Notes: generated by a model not told the origin, from the letters alone. A stretch of 64,000 bases of DNA from Massilia sp. KIM (GCF_002007115.1 NZ_MVAD01000001.1:2294001-2358000); one strand, 5' to 3'; counted from the stretch's first letter, positions 49,174-60,486 are shown. Made by a program: numbers and translations.

Positions 49174-50901
49174 TCAGAATTCTTCCCATCCCTCCGAAGC
49201 GGTTGCGGCCTCGGCCTTCGGAGGCTTGCGCGGCGCCGCGGCCGCAGCCGCCGTCGTGGCGCGCGCCGGCCTGGCCGGCTTGGCCGGCCTGGCGGTCAGC
49301 GCCACCGCCGTGCCGGCCGGGGCCGGGGCCGCGCGCCGTGGCGCCGCCTGCACCATGCCGTCGAGCTTGAAGGTGCCCACGGTCTGGGCCAGTTCGCGGG
49401 CCTCTTCCTGCAGCGACTGGGCCGCGGCCGAGGCCTGCTCGACCAGGGCGGCGTTCTGCTGGGTCACCTGGTCCATCTGGGTGACCGCGCTGTTGATCTG
49501 CTCGATGCCGGCGGTCTGCTCCTGGCTGGCGGCCGTGATCTCGGCCATGATGTCGGTCACCCTGCCCACGCTCTGCACGATCTCGGCCATCGTCGCGCCG
49601 GCCTGGTCCACCAGGGCCGAGCCGTGATGCACCTTCTCGACCGAGTCGTCGATCAGGGCCTTGATCTCCTTGGCGGCCGCGGCGCTGCGCTGGGCCAACG
49701 ATCGTACCTCGCCCGCCACCACCGCGAAGCCGCGGCCCTGCTCGCCAGCGCGGGCCGCTTCCACCGCCGCGTTCAAGGCCAGGATATTGGTCTGGAAGGC
49801 GATGCCGTCGATCACCGCGATGATGTCCACGATGCGGGTGGCCGAGGCGTTGATCGCGCCCATGGTCTGCACCACCTGCTCCACCACCGCGCCACCCTTG
49901 CCCGCCACTTCCGAGGCCGAGGTGGCCAGGGCGTTGGCCTGGCGCGCGTTGTCGGCGTTCTGCTTGACGGTGCTGGTCAGCTCTTCCATCGAGGACGCGG
50001 TCTCTTCCAGCGACCCGGCCTGCTGCTCGGTGCGCGAAGACAGGTCGAGGTTGCCCGCCGCGATCTGGCCGGAGGCGGTGGCGATGGTGTCGGTGCCGTC
50101 GCGCACCCGGCTCACGATGCGCACCAGCGAATCGTTCATGTCCTTCAGGGCCTGCAGCAGGCGGCCCGTCTCGTCCCGCGCGTCGACCTCGATGCGCTGG
50201 GTCAGGTCGCCAGCGGCGACGGCGCCGGCGATCGCCACCGCTTTCTCGATCGGCACGACGATGGCGCGCACCAGCACGACGCCCAGCACCGCCGCCATCA
50301 CCAGGCCCAGGACCAGGCCAGCCAGGCAGACCATGCGCACCAGCTCGAAGGTCGATTGCGAGCGCTCGTACTCCGCCTTGGCCTCGGCCTGCAGCAGGTC
50401 CACCAGTTTCCTGCCCTGCTCCTGCATGGGCTTGAACAGCTTGACCATCGGGCCGGTCAGCAGTTGCTGCGCGGTCGCATTGTCATTGGCGCGGACGGCG
50501 GCCACGGCGGGGCGCAGGCCCTGGGCCAGGAAGGCCTTGCGCGATTCGGTGAAGGCGTCCGCAAGGGCCCGCTCCTCGCTGCTCAGCTGACCCGCCTTGT
50601 ACTCGTCCCAGAACCTGGTGATCTGGGCGGCGTTGGCGTCGACCTCGGCCATCAGGCTGGTGCGCAGCGCGGCGTCCTCGACGAGCACGGCCTTGGCCAC
50701 GTTCAACTGGTTGGTGGTGATCAGCTGCACCACGTTCCCGACTTGGCCGAGCGACATCAGGCGCTTGTCGTACATCTGCTTGAGTTCGGTATTCGCGATG
50801 CCGAGGTTGTAGATGCCGATGATCGCGCCGGCAATCAGTTCGAGGGCCAGGAAGCCGATGACGAAGATGAGACGCGACTTGATGCTCAGATTTTTTAACA
50901 T
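49174..50901 (-). CDS. Methyl-accepting chemotaxis protein
   Basis: A 575-residue receptor. TM1 is at about 10-32, a periplasmic four-helix-bundle sensor at about 33-188, TM2 at about 189-213, and HAMP to about 265. The signalling domain has the conserved tip [37 protein letters not shown]. It ends in a Pro/Ala-rich linker and GWEEF, an xWxxF pentapeptide like the CheR/CheB docking site of Tar/Tsr. The ATG at 50901 matches TM1; upstream frame extension is unsupported. The ligand is unknown. Confidence 0.95.
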   Translation of the reverse strand: MLKNLSIKSRLIFVIGFLALELIAGAIIGIYNLGIANTELKQMYDKRLMSLGQVGNVVQLITTNQLNVAKAVLVEDAALRTSLMAEVDANAAQITRFWDEYKAGQLSSEERALADAFTESRKAFLAQGLRPAVAAVRANDNATAQQLLTGPMVKLFKPMQEQGRKLVDLLQAEAKAEYERSQSTFELVRMVCLAGLVLGLVMAAVLGVVLVRAIVVPIEKAVAIAGAVAAGDLTQRIEVDARDETGRLLQALKDMNDSLVRIVSRVRDGTDTIATASGQIAAGNLDLSSRTEQQAGSLEETASSMEELTSTVKQNADNARQANALATSASEVAGKGGAVVEQVVQTMGAINASATRIVDIIAVIDGIAFQTNILALNAAVEAARAGEQGRGFAVVAGEVRSLAQRSAAAAKEIKALIDDSVEKVHHGSALVDQAGATMAEIVQSVGRVTDIMAEITAASQEQTAGIEQINSAVTQMDQVTQQNAALVEQASAAAQSLQEEARELAQTVGTFKLDGMVQAAPRRAAPAPAGTAVALTARPAKPARPARATTAAAAAAPRKPPKAEAATASEGWEEF

Positions 50902-51165
50902 GGCGTAGGTGGATGTTCTGGATCCATTTTGTTCAAGAAGGTTCATTGAATTATAGAAACGAGAATTCCGGTTGGGGCCCTTGGAAATGTTTCCTTTGCG
51001 ATATACCTGATGTATTGCTATCGTTTCGTCGCTGCGCTGCAACAACGGCCCCCGCTGTCGGAAACGAACGGCGCATCGGGTCAGCAAGACTGTGGCAAGA
51101 GCGGTAACAGCAGTTTGCCTATAGAATGCTGCGATTGTTCTGTAGTGCTATAAAACATCGACAAC

Positions 51166-52566
51166 ATGACCCTGCCGCTGATCCTCAACCTGGCCATCGC
51201 CTTCCTCGTCTGCCTCCTGTTGTGGCGCATGCAGGTCGCCCACGTCTCCTTCACCAAGCGGGTGCTGGCCGGCCTAGGCCTGGGTGTGCTGCTCGGCGCC
51301 GGCCTGCAGGCGGTGTACGGCACGCCCTCGCCCGAGATCGCGGCCACCAATGCCTGGCTCGACGTGCTGGGCAGCGGCTACGTGAAGCTGCTGCAGATGA
51401 TCGTCATCCCCCTGATCATGGTCTCGATCGTCCAGGCCATCCTCAAGCTGCGCACCGCCGGCGCGCTCGGGAAGATCAGCTTCCTCACCATCGGCATCCT
51501 GCTCGTCACCACCGTGGTCGCGGCCGCGATCGGCGTCCTGATGGCGCGCCTCTTCGACCTGTCCGCCGTGGGCCTGACCGCCTCGGCGGCCGAGGTGGCG
51601 CGTGGCGAGTACCTGCAGGGCAACCTGGCGGCGGCGAAGGAGATTTCGCTGCCCTCGATGCTGCTGTCCTTCATCCCGGCCAATCCCTTCCTCGACATGA
51701 CCGGCGCACGCAAGACCTCGACCATCGCCGTGGTCGTGTTCTCGATCTTCATCGGCATCTCGGCCACCGGCATCGCCGGCAAGAAGCCCGAGGTGTTCGC
51801 CTCCTTCAGCCAGTTCGTGCACGTGGCCCACGTGATCGTGATGCGCATGGTGACCCTCGTGCTGCGCCTGACCCCGTTCGGCGTGTTCGCGCTGATGGCG
51901 AAGGTGGTGGCCGGCTCCAGCCTCGACACCATCCTCAACCTGCTCGGCTTCGTGGTCGCCTCCTACTGCGCGCTGGCCCTGATGTTCTGCGTCCACCTCC
52001 TGATGGTCGGCGCGGCCGGCTTCAATCCACGCCGCTACCTGACCAAGATCTTCCCGGTGCTGGCCTTCGCCTTCACCTCGCGCACCAGCGCCGGCGCGAT
52101 CCCGATGAGCGTGGCGACCCAGACCGCGCGCCTGGGCACGCCGGAAGGCGTGGCCAACTTCGCCGCCTCCTTCGGCGCCACCATCGGCCAGAACGGCTGC
52201 GCCGGCATCTACCCGGCCATGCTGGCGGTGATGATCGCGCCCACGGTCGGCATCGATCCGATGTCCGCCTCCTTCCTGCTGCCGCTGCTGGCGGTGATCG
52301 CCTTCGGCTCGATCGGCGTGGCCGGGGTCGGCGGCGGCGCCACCTTCGCGGCCCTGATTGTGCTGTCGGCGATGGACCTGCCGGTGGCGCTGGCCGGCCT
52401 CCTGATCTCGGTCGAACCGCTGATCGACATGGGCCGCACCGCGCTCAATGTGAGCGGCTCGATCGCGGCCGGCACGGTCACCAGCCGGGTCCTCGGCGAG
52501 ACCGACATGCGGGTGTTTCATAGCGACGCGGAAATCAATCTGGACAGCGAAGAACAAGCGGTCTAG
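51166..52566 (+). CDS. Dicarboxylate/amino acid:cation symporter (TcyP-like)
   Basis: A 466-residue DAACS-family transporter. The Ser-rich hairpin is TSRTSAGAIPMSV, then GQNGCAGIYPAMLAVMIAPTVG. The substrate-site helix is ISVEPLIDMGRTALNVSGSIAAGT. These forms fit the L-cystine TcyP/YdjN branch better than the glutamate or C4-dicarboxylate branches. It stands alone, so substrate is not certain. Confidence 0.88.
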   Translation: MTLPLILNLAIAFLVCLLLWRMQVAHVSFTKRVLAGLGLGVLLGAGLQAVYGTPSPEIAATNAWLDVLGSGYVKLLQMIVIPLIMVSIVQAILKLRTAGALGKISFLTIGILLVTTVVAAAIGVLMARLFDLSAVGLTASAAEVARGEYLQGNLAAAKEISLPSMLLSFIPANPFLDMTGARKTSTIAVVVFSIFIGISATGIAGKKPEVFASFSQFVHVAHVIVMRMVTLVLRLTPFGVFALMAKVVAGSSLDTILNLLGFVVASYCALALMFCVHLLMVGAAGFNPRRYLTKIFPVLAFAFTSRTSAGAIPMSVATQTARLGTPEGVANFAASFGATIGQNGCAGIYPAMLAVMIAPTVGIDPMSASFLLPLLAVIAFGSIGVAGVGGGATFAALIVLSAMDLPVALAGLLISVEPLIDMGRTALNVSGSIAAGTVTSRVLGETDMRVFHSDAEINLDSEEQAV

Positions 52567-52575
52567 AAACTGCTG

Positions 52576-52597
52576 AGCACGCATAAGTGCTTGTTTT
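52576..52597 (+). terminator. Weak terminator after the symporter
   Basis: AGCAC, a 6-base loop, GTGCT, then TGTTTT. Confidence 0.4.
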
Positions 52598-52720
52598 CAA
52601 TAGGATGTAAGAGCAGGCCGACATCGTGAAGAGCCTGTCTGGAAAGGCCGCAATCGTGCGCTGACGCGCCGCAGAATCCGTCTATGATGACGCCATGTCA
52701 ATATCAACGACGGGCTGGTG

Positions 52721-53485
52721 ATGGAACAAAAGTGGCCGCAGGAAATCTGGCTGGTCAGGCATGGACAGAGCGCCGGCAATGTCGCGCGTGAGCTGGCGGA
52801 AGCCGCCGCCGGCCATCACATCGACATCGCCGAACGCGACGTCGACGTGCCCCTGTCCGAGCTGGGCATGCGCCAGTCCGAGGCCCTGGCGTCGTGGTTC
52901 GCCGCGCTGCCGCCGCAGCAGCGGCCCAACGTGGTCCTGCACTCTCCCTACCGGCGCGCGCGCGAAACCGCCGACATCCTGCTGCAGCGCCTGGAGCGCG
53001 GCCGCATGCTCGAGGTGCAGGCCGACGAGCGCCTGCGCGAAAAGGAATTCGGCATCCTCGACCGCCTCACGACGCACGGCATCGCCCACCATTATCCCGA
53101 CCTGTATGAGCAGCGCCGCCACGTCGGCAAGTTCTATTTCCGCCCGCCGGGCGGCGAGAGCTGGTGCGACGTGATCCTGCGCCTGCGCAGCGTGATGGAT
53201 ACCATGGAACGCGAGTTCTGCCGCGAGCGCGTGCTGATCGTCGCCCACCAGGTGACGGTGAACTGCTTCCGATACCTGTTCGAGCACCTGGATGAGGCCA
53301 CCATCCTCGAACACGACCGTGCCGGCGACGTGCCCAACTGCTCGGTCACCTCGTACAGCTTCGACCCGGCCGCCGGCAAGCGCGGCGACCTGGTGCTACG
53401 CCTGGTCAACTTCGTCGCCCCGCTGGAAGCCGCAGGGACCCCGATCACCGCCGGCAAGGACCTGCCCGCCGCACCGAAGGCATGA
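52721..53485 (+). CDS. Histidine phosphatase family protein
   Basis: A 254-residue protein with the RHG motif LVRHGQSAGN at the N-terminus and a second His in IVAHQVTVNC. The insert between has the acid REKEFG segment. Members act on small phosphates or phosphoproteins; no substrate can be assigned. GTG one codon before the ATG is an alternative start. It precedes the NAD(P)HX dehydratase by 10 bp, so the pair is co-transcribed. Confidence 0.9.
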   Translation: MEQKWPQEIWLVRHGQSAGNVARELAEAAAGHHIDIAERDVDVPLSELGMRQSEALASWFAALPPQQRPNVVLHSPYRRARETADILLQRLERGRMLEVQADERLREKEFGILDRLTTHGIAHHYPDLYEQRRHVGKFYFRPPGGESWCDVILRLRSVMDTMEREFCRERVLIVAHQVTVNCFRYLFEHLDEATILEHDRAGDVPNCSVTSYSFDPAAGKRGDLVLRLVNFVAPLEAAGTPITAGKDLPAAPKA

Positions 53486-53495
53486 GGCCATTCCC

Positions 53496-54497
53496 ATGGA
53501 TCCGACCGTTCGCGCCCTCGCCGTGCACGACATCGACGCCGCCCTGCTGGCGCGCTGGCCCCTGCCCTGGCCCGACGCCGAGGGCGACAAGGAATTGCGC
53601 GGCCACGTGCTGGTGCTGGGCGGCTCGTCCGAGATGCCGGGCGCCGTCATCCTCGCGGCCACGGCCGCGCTGCGCGCCGGCGCCGGCAAGCTGACCGTGG
53701 CCACCGGGGCCAGCGTGGCCCAGCTGGTGGCACTGGCCATGCCCGAGTCGCGCGTGATCGCGCTCGAGGAGCACGCCAGCGACGGCTTCAGCCTCGACGC
53801 CGTCGCGCGCCTGGATCCGCTGGCCGAGCGCATCGACGCCATCCTGATCGGGCCGGGCATGCGCGACGAGCCCTGCACGGCCAGGCTGGTGCACGCCCTG
53901 CTGCCGCGCATGGACGCGGCGAGGGTCGGCGTCGTGCTGGACGCCTGCGCCATGGGCGCGCTGCGCCATCCGCCGCCCGGCTGGCCGCCCGGGCGTCCCT
54001 ACCGGTTCGAGCGCCCGGTGGTGCTGACCCCGCACGCCGGCGAGATGGCCCACCTGACCGGCGCTGACAAGGCCGACATCGTGGCGCATCCCGACCCGCT
54101 GGCCCTGGCCTGCGCGCGCGACTGGAACGCGGTGCTGGCGCTCAAGGGCGCGCGCACGGTGGTCGCCGCGCCCGACGGCAGCTTCTGGCAGCACGAAGGC
54201 GCGGGCAACATCGGCCTGGCCATCTCCGGCTCGGGCGACGTGCTGGCGGGCATCATCGCCGGGCTGGTGGCGCGCGGCGCGCCGCTGGAACAGGCGACCT
54301 GCTGGGGCGTGGCCCTGCACGCGCGCGCCGGCGACCGCCTGGCCGAGCGCATGGGCACGCTTGGATACCTGGCGCGGGAAATTTCGCAGGAAATTCCCGC
54401 GCTGCTGGAACAGACCGGCGGGCAAACCGCCGCCGGCGACAAGACCATCCGGCCAGTGCCGGGAGGGCAGGAGGCGGCGCCTGGCGTCGTCTCCTGA
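53496..54497 (+). CDS. nnrD: ADP/ATP-dependent NAD(P)H-hydrate dehydratase
   Basis: A 333-residue ribokinase-like fold enzyme that repairs hydrated NAD(P)H. Segments: GHVLVLGGSSEMPGAVILAATAALRAGAGK, IGPGM, VVLTPHAGEMAHLTG, and the catalytic region GNIGLAISGSGDVLAGIIAGLVARG. No NnrE epimerase domain is fused; it must be encoded elsewhere. The start is set at the Met after the histidine phosphatase stop. Confidence 0.92.
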   Translation: MDPTVRALAVHDIDAALLARWPLPWPDAEGDKELRGHVLVLGGSSEMPGAVILAATAALRAGAGKLTVATGASVAQLVALAMPESRVIALEEHASDGFSLDAVARLDPLAERIDAILIGPGMRDEPCTARLVHALLPRMDAARVGVVLDACAMGALRHPPPGWPPGRPYRFERPVVLTPHAGEMAHLTGADKADIVAHPDPLALACARDWNAVLALKGARTVVAAPDGSFWQHEGAGNIGLAISGSGDVLAGIIAGLVARGAPLEQATCWGVALHARAGDRLAERMGTLGYLAREISQEIPALLEQTGGQTAAGDKTIRPVPGGQEAAPGVVS

Positions 54498-54742
54498 CGA
54501 GTTCCGCATGCGGTAGTGCGGAAAAAGCAGAAGTGTGCAATCCGGCGAACTGGCCGCCTGGCGGTCAGTCTAAATTCCACGCTGGATTCGTGCACTGACC
54601 GGGGCCGCGTATTGCGTCGGTTCCCTGATGGTTCCACCGCCGGGCATGTCGCCCATGGAGGAACTGAACTGGCGCCGTTGTCCCTCCAGCGCCTCACCTG
54701 GAGGCTTCGGCACAAGATAGACGTGAACGAGGAGTATAAACA

Positions 54743-55189
54743 ATGAAAGCTTTGACCAAGGCACCAAAAATCCTGCTGACTGCAGCTCTCCTGGCTACCA
54801 TGCTGGGCGCCTGCAAGAAGAACGACACCGCTGGTACCGCTGGCGACACCTCGGCGACTTCGCCGAGCTCGACCTCGGGCACCGCCGGCACCACGGGTGA
54901 CACCGGCACCGGCGCCACCGGCACCGGCACCACCGGCGCGACCGGCGACATGGGCACTGGCGCCACCGGCACGACTGGCACCACCGGCACCACCGGCACC
55001 GATGCCACCGGCACCGGCGCAACTGGCACTGGCGCAACCGGCACCGGCACCGACGCTACCGGCACGGGCACTGGCACTGGCACCGGTACTGGCACTGGCA
55101 CCGGGACTGGCACCGGCACCTCGGGCAGCTCGGGCACCGGCACCACCGGCTCGGGCACCGGCACCACCGGCGGCACCACCGGCGGCTAA
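54743..55189 (+). CDS. Thr/Gly-repeat lipoprotein, unknown function
   Basis: A 148-residue protein. Signal and lipobox are MLGAC|KKND, so the mature protein is a lipoprotein with Lys-Lys after Cys. From about residue 30 to the end it is almost only Thr and Gly with some Ala, Asp and Ser (TGTGATGTGTTGATG style), encoded by GGCACC/GGCACT hexamers. GAGGAG precedes the ATG by 10 bases. No enzymatic part exists. It may be a flexible surface coat or spacer. Confidence 0.8.
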   Translation: MKALTKAPKILLTAALLATMLGACKKNDTAGTAGDTSATSPSSTSGTAGTTGDTGTGATGTGTTGATGDMGTGATGTTGTTGTTGTDATGTGATGTGATGTGTDATGTGTGTGTGTGTGTGTGTGTSGSSGTGTTGSGTGTTGGTTGG

Positions 55190-55369
55190 GCCGCCGAACG
55201 CAAACGGGCGGGGCCTGCCCTTGCTGGCCCCGCCACCGCGTTCCCCGAACGCGTCTGCGTGTTTCTCACCCGACAGGGTCGATTGCCAGTCCGGCAGGGC
55301 TGGCTTTGGGCCGAGGTTCGGGTTTTTGGCGTTGGACGTCGGCGCTTGATTGAAATGGGTCGTCACGTC

Positions 55370-55432
55370 GGCGCACCGGCGCATCGGCGCATCGGCGCAT
55401 CGCCGCATCGCCGCATCGCCGCATCGGCGCGT
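55370..55432. repeat. 9-bp tandem repeat
   Basis: About seven units of GCATCGGCG / GCATCGCCG. Confidence 0.85.
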
Positions 55433-55472
55433 CCGGCATCGACAGCGCCTGCATTCACGCTCTACAAAACAA

Positions 55473-55577
55473 CGTCATTCCGGCGAAGGCCGGAATCCAA
55501 GTTTCCTCGCGTTGCAACCAACTTCAAACGCAGTCGGTACGCGACGAACTTGGATTCCGGCCTTCGCCGGAATGACG
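55473..55577. repeat. Palindromic repeat, single copy
   Basis: Arms CGTCATTCCGGCGAAGGCCG and the inverse ending CCGGAATGACG, with a ~40-bp centre. Confidence 0.9.
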
Positions 55578-55647
55578 TTGGTGGGGTTCGCCGCAGGAGC
55601 AAGCGGCGTGACTTCGGTTGCTTGCCCCCCCTGTGTTTTCCCTCTCC

Positions 55648-55799
55648 CCTAGTGCTCTTCCTTCTTCCTGCTACTCACCGCAAAACCTAGGCTCTTCCTT
55701 CTTCCTGCTCCTCACAGCAAAACCTAGGCACTTCCTTCTTCCTGCTCCTCACCGCAGAACCTAGGCTCTTCCTTCTTCCTGCTCCTCACAGAAAAAAAA
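55648..55799. repeat. 37-bp tandem repeat, four units
   Basis: Units begin at 55648, 55686, 55723 and 55760, each CCTAGGCTCTTCCTTCTTCC then TGCTCCTCACAGCAAAA with few changes. The array abuts the efflux terminator. The 671-bp gap from 55190 to 55860 holds no gene. Confidence 0.92.
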
Positions 55800-55822
55800 G
55801 CGGCCAGCCCGCAGGCTGGCCG
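55792..55822 (-). terminator. Terminator of the RND efflux operon
   Basis: On the minus strand CGGCCAGCC, a short loop, GGCTGGCCG, then C and eight T. A second hairpin (CAGGCGGG/CCCGCCTG) lies at about 55834-55857. Confidence 0.9.
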
Positions 55823-55860
55823 TCCGGAAAACGACAGGCGGGCCGGAGCCCGCCTGGGCA

Positions 55861-58800
55861 TCATGCGGGCTGAGGCGTGCCGCGGCCGCGGCCGGTCGCC
55901 ATGCCGACCAGGCGCATGATCATGCGGAACACGAAGCGCACCATGACGATGGTCAGGACCGCCTCGACGAAGGTCATGATGAAGGCGAAGGCCGGGTTCA
56001 TGCGCTCGGCGCGGCGGCCGAACTTGGCCAGCATGCGGTCGCGCGCGATCTCGATGCTGTCATAGAAGGTCGGCACCACCAGCAGGGTCAGGAAGGTCGA
56101 GGTGATCGTCCCGCCGATGATCGCGATCGCCAGCGGCTGGTAGAACTGGCCGGCATCGCCCAGGGCCAGCGCCACCGGCAGCATGCCGGCGATCAGCGCG
56201 AAGGTCGTCATCAGGATAGGACGCAGACGCTTGCGGCCCGCTTGCATCAGCGCTTCCTCGCGGTCCATGCCCTCCTTCTCCAGCGCGCGGGCGGCGTCCA
56301 GCAGCAGGATCGCATTCTTGGCCACCAGGCCCATCAGCATGATGACGCCAATCAGGCTCATCAGGTTGAGGGTGTTCTTGGTCAGCATCAGGGCCAGCAC
56401 CACGCCGATCAGCGACAGCGGCAGCGACAGCATCACGCCCATCGGCGCCGTGAAGGAACCGAACTGCATCACCAGGATCAGGTACATCAGGCCGATGCCC
56501 GAAACCAGGGCGATGCCCATCTCGGTGAACACTTCCTGCTGGTCTTCACCGGCGCCGCCCAGCGACAGGCCATAGCCCGGCGGGAAGTCGAAGCTGCGCG
56601 CCAGCTTGAGCGCGTCGGCGGTCACTTCGCCCGGCGAACGGCCCTCGGCGTTGGCCGACACGGTGATCATGCGCTCGCCGTTCTTGTGGCGGATCGCCGA
56701 CGGGCCCTTGCCCATGGTGATGCTGGCGATCTGCTCCAGCGGCACCATCATGCCGGTGCCCGACACCGCGATCGGCAGGCGCTCGATGCTGTCGGTGTTG
56801 ACGCGGTCGTCCGGGTGCAGGCGCACCGCGACGTCGCGGGTCTCGCTGCTCGGGTCGACCCAGTCGCCGACCTCGATGCCGGCGAAGGCCACGCGCAGCG
56901 ACTGGGCGGCGTCGTTGATCGAGATGCCCATCGCATTGGCCAGGCCACGGTCGAGCACGATCTGCAGCTCGTTCTTCGGATCCTGCTCCGACAGGGTGAC
57001 GTCGACCGCGCCCGGCACTTCGGCGCGCAGGCGCTCCATGTAGGCATTGGTCAGTTCCATCAGCTTGCGCGAATCCGGGCCCATGAACTCGATCTGCACC
57101 GGCTTGCCGTTGCCGTTCAGGTCGTCGATCACGGTGTACTCGGCGCCCACCAGGCGGCTCACGCGCTGGCGCAGGTCGGCGGCGATCTCGGCGGCGCCGC
57201 GCTTGCGGGTGCTGCGCTTGCCGATGTCGACGTAGACACGGCCGCCGCTCAGGTTGACGTTGCTGTTGGTGTCCTCGGTCTCGGGGATCTGGCGCGCCAG
57301 CTCGGCGGCCGCCTCGACCTTGCGGCGCGAGTATTCCAGGCTCGACGAGGCCGGGGTGCGCACTTCGACCATGATGGTGCCGTAGTCAGATTTCGGCAGG
57401 AAGCTCGAACCGCCGAACTTGGCGTGCAGCACGATCGCGCCCACGAAGCTGGCGACGGCGATCGCGGCCATCCACTTGCGGTGGTGCAGCGCCCAGGCGA
57501 TCACGTTGCCGTAGCGGTCGGCCTGGTGGTCGAACCAGTGGTTGAAGCGGTCCAGCGCCTTGCCGATGCCCTTCTTGGGCGCGTTGTGGTGGCCCGGCGG
57601 GTCGCCCCAGTAGGCCGACAGCATCGGGTCGAGGGTGAAGGAAATGAACAGCGACACGATCACCGAGCAGGTCACGGTCAGGGCGAAGGGCGCGAACCAC
57701 TCGCCCGAGATGCCCGGCATGAAGGCCACCGGAATGAACACGGCCATGATCGAGAAGGTGGTCGCGGCCACGGCCATGCCGATCTCGGCGGTGCCTTCGA
57801 GGGCCGCGGTGCGGCGGTCGGAACCCAGTTCCATGTGACGCACGATGTTTTCACGCACCACAATCGCATCGTCGATCAGCACGCCGATCGCCAGCGACAG
57901 GCCCAGCAGGGTCATGAAGTTCAGGGTGAAACCGCACAGCCAGACGGCGATGAAGGCGGCCAGCACCGAGGTCGGCAGCGAGAGCGCGGTGATCAGGGTC
58001 GAACGCCAGGAATTCAGGAAGGCGTACACCACGAAGATGGTCAGGATCGCGCCCAGCACCAGGGCCTCGATCACGTTGTTCAGGCTGCTCTGGGCGTCTT
58101 CGCCGCCGTCGCGCACCACTTCCAGCTCGGTGCCCTTGGGCAGTTCCTTGTTGGCTTCCTTGACCACCTCGTGGACCTTCTTGGCCAGCGACACGGTCGA
58201 GGCGTCGCGCGACCGCGAGATCTGCAGGCCGACGTTCGGCTTGCCGCTGCGCATGGACAGGCTGTTGATGTCGGCGTAGCCGTCACGGATCTCGGCGACC
58301 TGGTTCAGGCGCACGATCTGGTCGCCGTTGCGCTTGACCACCACCTGGGAAAAGTCTTCCGGACGCTCGATGCGGCCGACCAGGCGGATGCCCTTCTCGT
58401 CCAGCTCGCTACGCAGCTTGCCCACCGGGGCGTTGGTGTTCTGGGTGCGCAGGGCGTTGGTGACGTCGGCCACCGACACGTTGAATTCGCGCAGCTTTTC
58501 GGCGCGCAGCAGGACCGACAGTTCGCGGCGCAGGGCGCCGTTGACGTTCACGGTCGAGACACCGTCGATGGCGCGGAACTTGTCGGCCAGCACGTCCTCG
58601 GCATAGCGCGAGATCTCGGCGTGGCTCTGGGTGCTGGACGACAGGGCCAGCGACATCACCGGCTCGGCCGAGGGGTCGATGCGGCGCAGGATAGGCTCGC
58701 GCATCTCGACCGGCAGCTTGTAGCGCACCGCCGCGATGGCGTTGCGCACGTCGTCCGAGGCTTCGATCAGGTTGCGGTTGAAGTCGAATTCCATCCAGAT

Positions 58801-59070
58801 CGAAGCGCCGCCTTCGTAGGAGTTGGAATTGACTTCGGTCACGCCCTGGATCGCCTGCATCTGCTTTTCCAGGCGGTTGGTGATCTCGCGCTCAGAGGTC
58901 TCGGGCGAGGCGCCCGGATACGGGATGTCGACCACGATGATCGGCACCTCGACGTCCGGGTTCTGGTTGACCTTCAGCTTGGACAGGGCCAGCAGGCCGA
59001 AGGCCATCATCGCCACGATCATGACGACCGTCGCGACCGGGTTCTTGACACTGAAATTGGAGAGGAACAT
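55861..59070 (-). CDS. Efflux RND transporter permease subunit
   Basis: A 1069-residue HAE1/AcrB-type inner-membrane pump with twelve expected helices and two periplasmic loops. The N-terminus [24 protein letters not shown] and the proton-relay helix [21 protein letters not shown] with its Asp-Asp pair are typical. It is 4 bp after the adaptor gene. No outer-membrane factor is encoded here. Substrates unknown. Confidence 0.96.
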   Translation of the reverse strand: MFLSNFSVKNPVATVVMIVAMMAFGLLALSKLKVNQNPDVEVPIIVVDIPYPGASPETSEREITNRLEKQMQAIQGVTEVNSNSYEGGASIWMEFDFNRNLIEASDDVRNAIAAVRYKLPVEMREPILRRIDPSAEPVMSLALSSSTQSHAEISRYAEDVLADKFRAIDGVSTVNVNGALRRELSVLLRAEKLREFNVSVADVTNALRTQNTNAPVGKLRSELDEKGIRLVGRIERPEDFSQVVVKRNGDQIVRLNQVAEIRDGYADINSLSMRSGKPNVGLQISRSRDASTVSLAKKVHEVVKEANKELPKGTELEVVRDGGEDAQSSLNNVIEALVLGAILTIFVVYAFLNSWRSTLITALSLPTSVLAAFIAVWLCGFTLNFMTLLGLSLAIGVLIDDAIVVRENIVRHMELGSDRRTAALEGTAEIGMAVAATTFSIMAVFIPVAFMPGISGEWFAPFALTVTCSVIVSLFISFTLDPMLSAYWGDPPGHHNAPKKGIGKALDRFNHWFDHQADRYGNVIAWALHHRKWMAAIAVASFVGAIVLHAKFGGSSFLPKSDYGTIMVEVRTPASSSLEYSRRKVEAAAELARQIPETEDTNSNVNLSGGRVYVDIGKRSTRKRGAAEIAADLRQRVSRLVGAEYTVIDDLNGNGKPVQIEFMGPDSRKLMELTNAYMERLRAEVPGAVDVTLSEQDPKNELQIVLDRGLANAMGISINDAAQSLRVAFAGIEVGDWVDPSSETRDVAVRLHPDDRVNTDSIERLPIAVSGTGMMVPLEQIASITMGKGPSAIRHKNGERMITVSANAEGRSPGEVTADALKLARSFDFPPGYGLSLGGAGEDQQEVFTEMGIALVSGIGLMYLILVMQFGSFTAPMGVMLSLPLSLIGVVLALMLTKNTLNLMSLIGVIMLMGLVAKNAILLLDAARALEKEGMDREEALMQAGRKRLRPILMTTFALIAGMLPVALALGDAGQFYQPLAIAIIGGTITSTFLTLLVVPTFYDSIEIARDRMLAKFGRRAERMNPAFAFIMTFVEAVLTIVMVRFVFRMIMRLVGMATGRGRGTPQPA

Positions 59071-59074
59071 GTTC

Positions 59075-60208
59075 TTATTTTCCTTGTACCGGAGCGGCGC
59101 TGGCGACGCGCGCCGAGGCCAGGTCGACCTTCTGGCCGTCCTTCAGGTTCGAGGTCGGCGAGCGCAGCACGACGTCGCCGGCGGCCAGGCCCTGCTTGAC
59201 TTCGAAGTTGCCGGTGCGCTGGTCGCGCGCGCCGATCACCAGGTCGACCTTGCTCAGGGTCTTGTCCTTGACGCGCCAGGTATAGGTCTTGTCGCCGGCC
59301 TTCACCAGGGCCGCCTCGGGCAGCATCAGGGCCGCGCTCGAGACCGCGTCGACGCGGCCTTCGGCGTACAGGCCGGCCACTTTCGGCTGGGCCTTGTCGG
59401 CGAACTCGACCAGCACCTCGACCTGGCGGGTCACGGCGTTGGCGGCCGGGTCGATGCGCTTGACGACGCCGGCGAACTGCTGCTCGCCGTAGCCGTTGAC
59501 GCGGAAGTTGACCTTCTGGCCGACCTTCACGGTGGCGATCGAGTCGGCCGAGACGCGGCCCTCGAAGCGCATGCTGTTCGGGTCGATGACCTTGACCAGT
59601 TCCTTGCCGATGTTGGCGGTGTCGCCGTTGGATACCTTGCGGTCCGAGACGATGCCGTCGAAGGGCGCGCGCACCACGGTGCGCGCCAGTTGCTGGCGGG
59701 CGCTGGCGACGCGGCTCTTGGCGGCCGACAGCTCGCTGAGGGCGTTGTTGCGCGCCATTTCGGCGTCGTCCAGGGCCTTCACCGAGGTCATGCCCGAGGC
59801 GCGCAGGGTTTTCAGGCGCTCGAGCTGGCGGTTGGCCTGCTCCAGCGACAGGTTGGCGGCGCGCTGGGCCTCCTCGGCCGACAGCATGGTGTCGCGGATC
59901 GCGGTTTCGTCCAGGCGCACCAGCACGTCGCCGCGGCGCACCGGCTCGCCGTTCTCCTTGAGCACCTGGAGCACGATGGCCGAGACCTCGGCGCGCAGGT
60001 CGGCGCGGCGCTCGGGCTGGATCGAACCGGTGATCACCGGACCCGAGGAAATCGAGTCGGTCTGGACGGTGAGCACGTCCTCCGGGGCCACGGTGAGCTG
60101 CGTGGGCTTGTTGTCCTTCGCCTGGGCTCCGGGGCCCTTGGCGGGTTCCTTGCCGCAGGCAACGAGCGCCGAAGCGATGGCTAGAACGAGTAGTGGTTTG
60201 CGCAGCAT
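59075..60208 (-). CDS. Efflux RND transporter periplasmic adaptor subunit
   Basis: A 377-residue membrane fusion protein and lipoprotein (ALVAC|GKEP). It has the split lipoyl domain (RRADLRAEVSAIVLQVLKENGE and VVRAPFDGIVSDRKV), a coiled-coil hairpin between (about 105-170), a beta-barrel and a membrane-proximal domain. It partners the downstream permease. Confidence 0.95.
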   Translation of the reverse strand: MLRKPLLVLAIASALVACGKEPAKGPGAQAKDNKPTQLTVAPEDVLTVQTDSISSGPVITGSIQPERRADLRAEVSAIVLQVLKENGEPVRRGDVLVRLDETAIRDTMLSAEEAQRAANLSLEQANRQLERLKTLRASGMTSVKALDDAEMARNNALSELSAAKSRVASARQQLARTVVRAPFDGIVSDRKVSNGDTANIGKELVKVIDPNSMRFEGRVSADSIATVKVGQKVNFRVNGYGEQQFAGVVKRIDPAANAVTRQVEVLVEFADKAQPKVAGLYAEGRVDAVSSAALMLPEAALVKAGDKTYTWRVKDKTLSKVDLVIGARDQRTGNFEVKQGLAAGDVVLRSPTSNLKDGQKVDLASARVASAAPVQGK

Positions 60209-60486
60209 GTTGTGGTTCTCCGGAAATGGACTCGGTAAGCTTTGTAAAAATTAGAATATATACAGCCAGCGCGCAGTATTCAGGAGTGCCCCTCCCCCGT
60301 CAATTGACGAACCTGCGACTTGCGGAATTCGTGGGATGAAATGCGTTTTTTGGCGATGAGCTGCATTCCAGCCCGCTTGAAACGACCCCGGTTTTACCCC
60401 TTGGCGGACGGTTTTCGGACAGCCGGACGTCCGCCCGGCCCCTCCCCCACCCGCTTGTCTCCTCGGTTCTCCCCGGAGGGCTTGCC

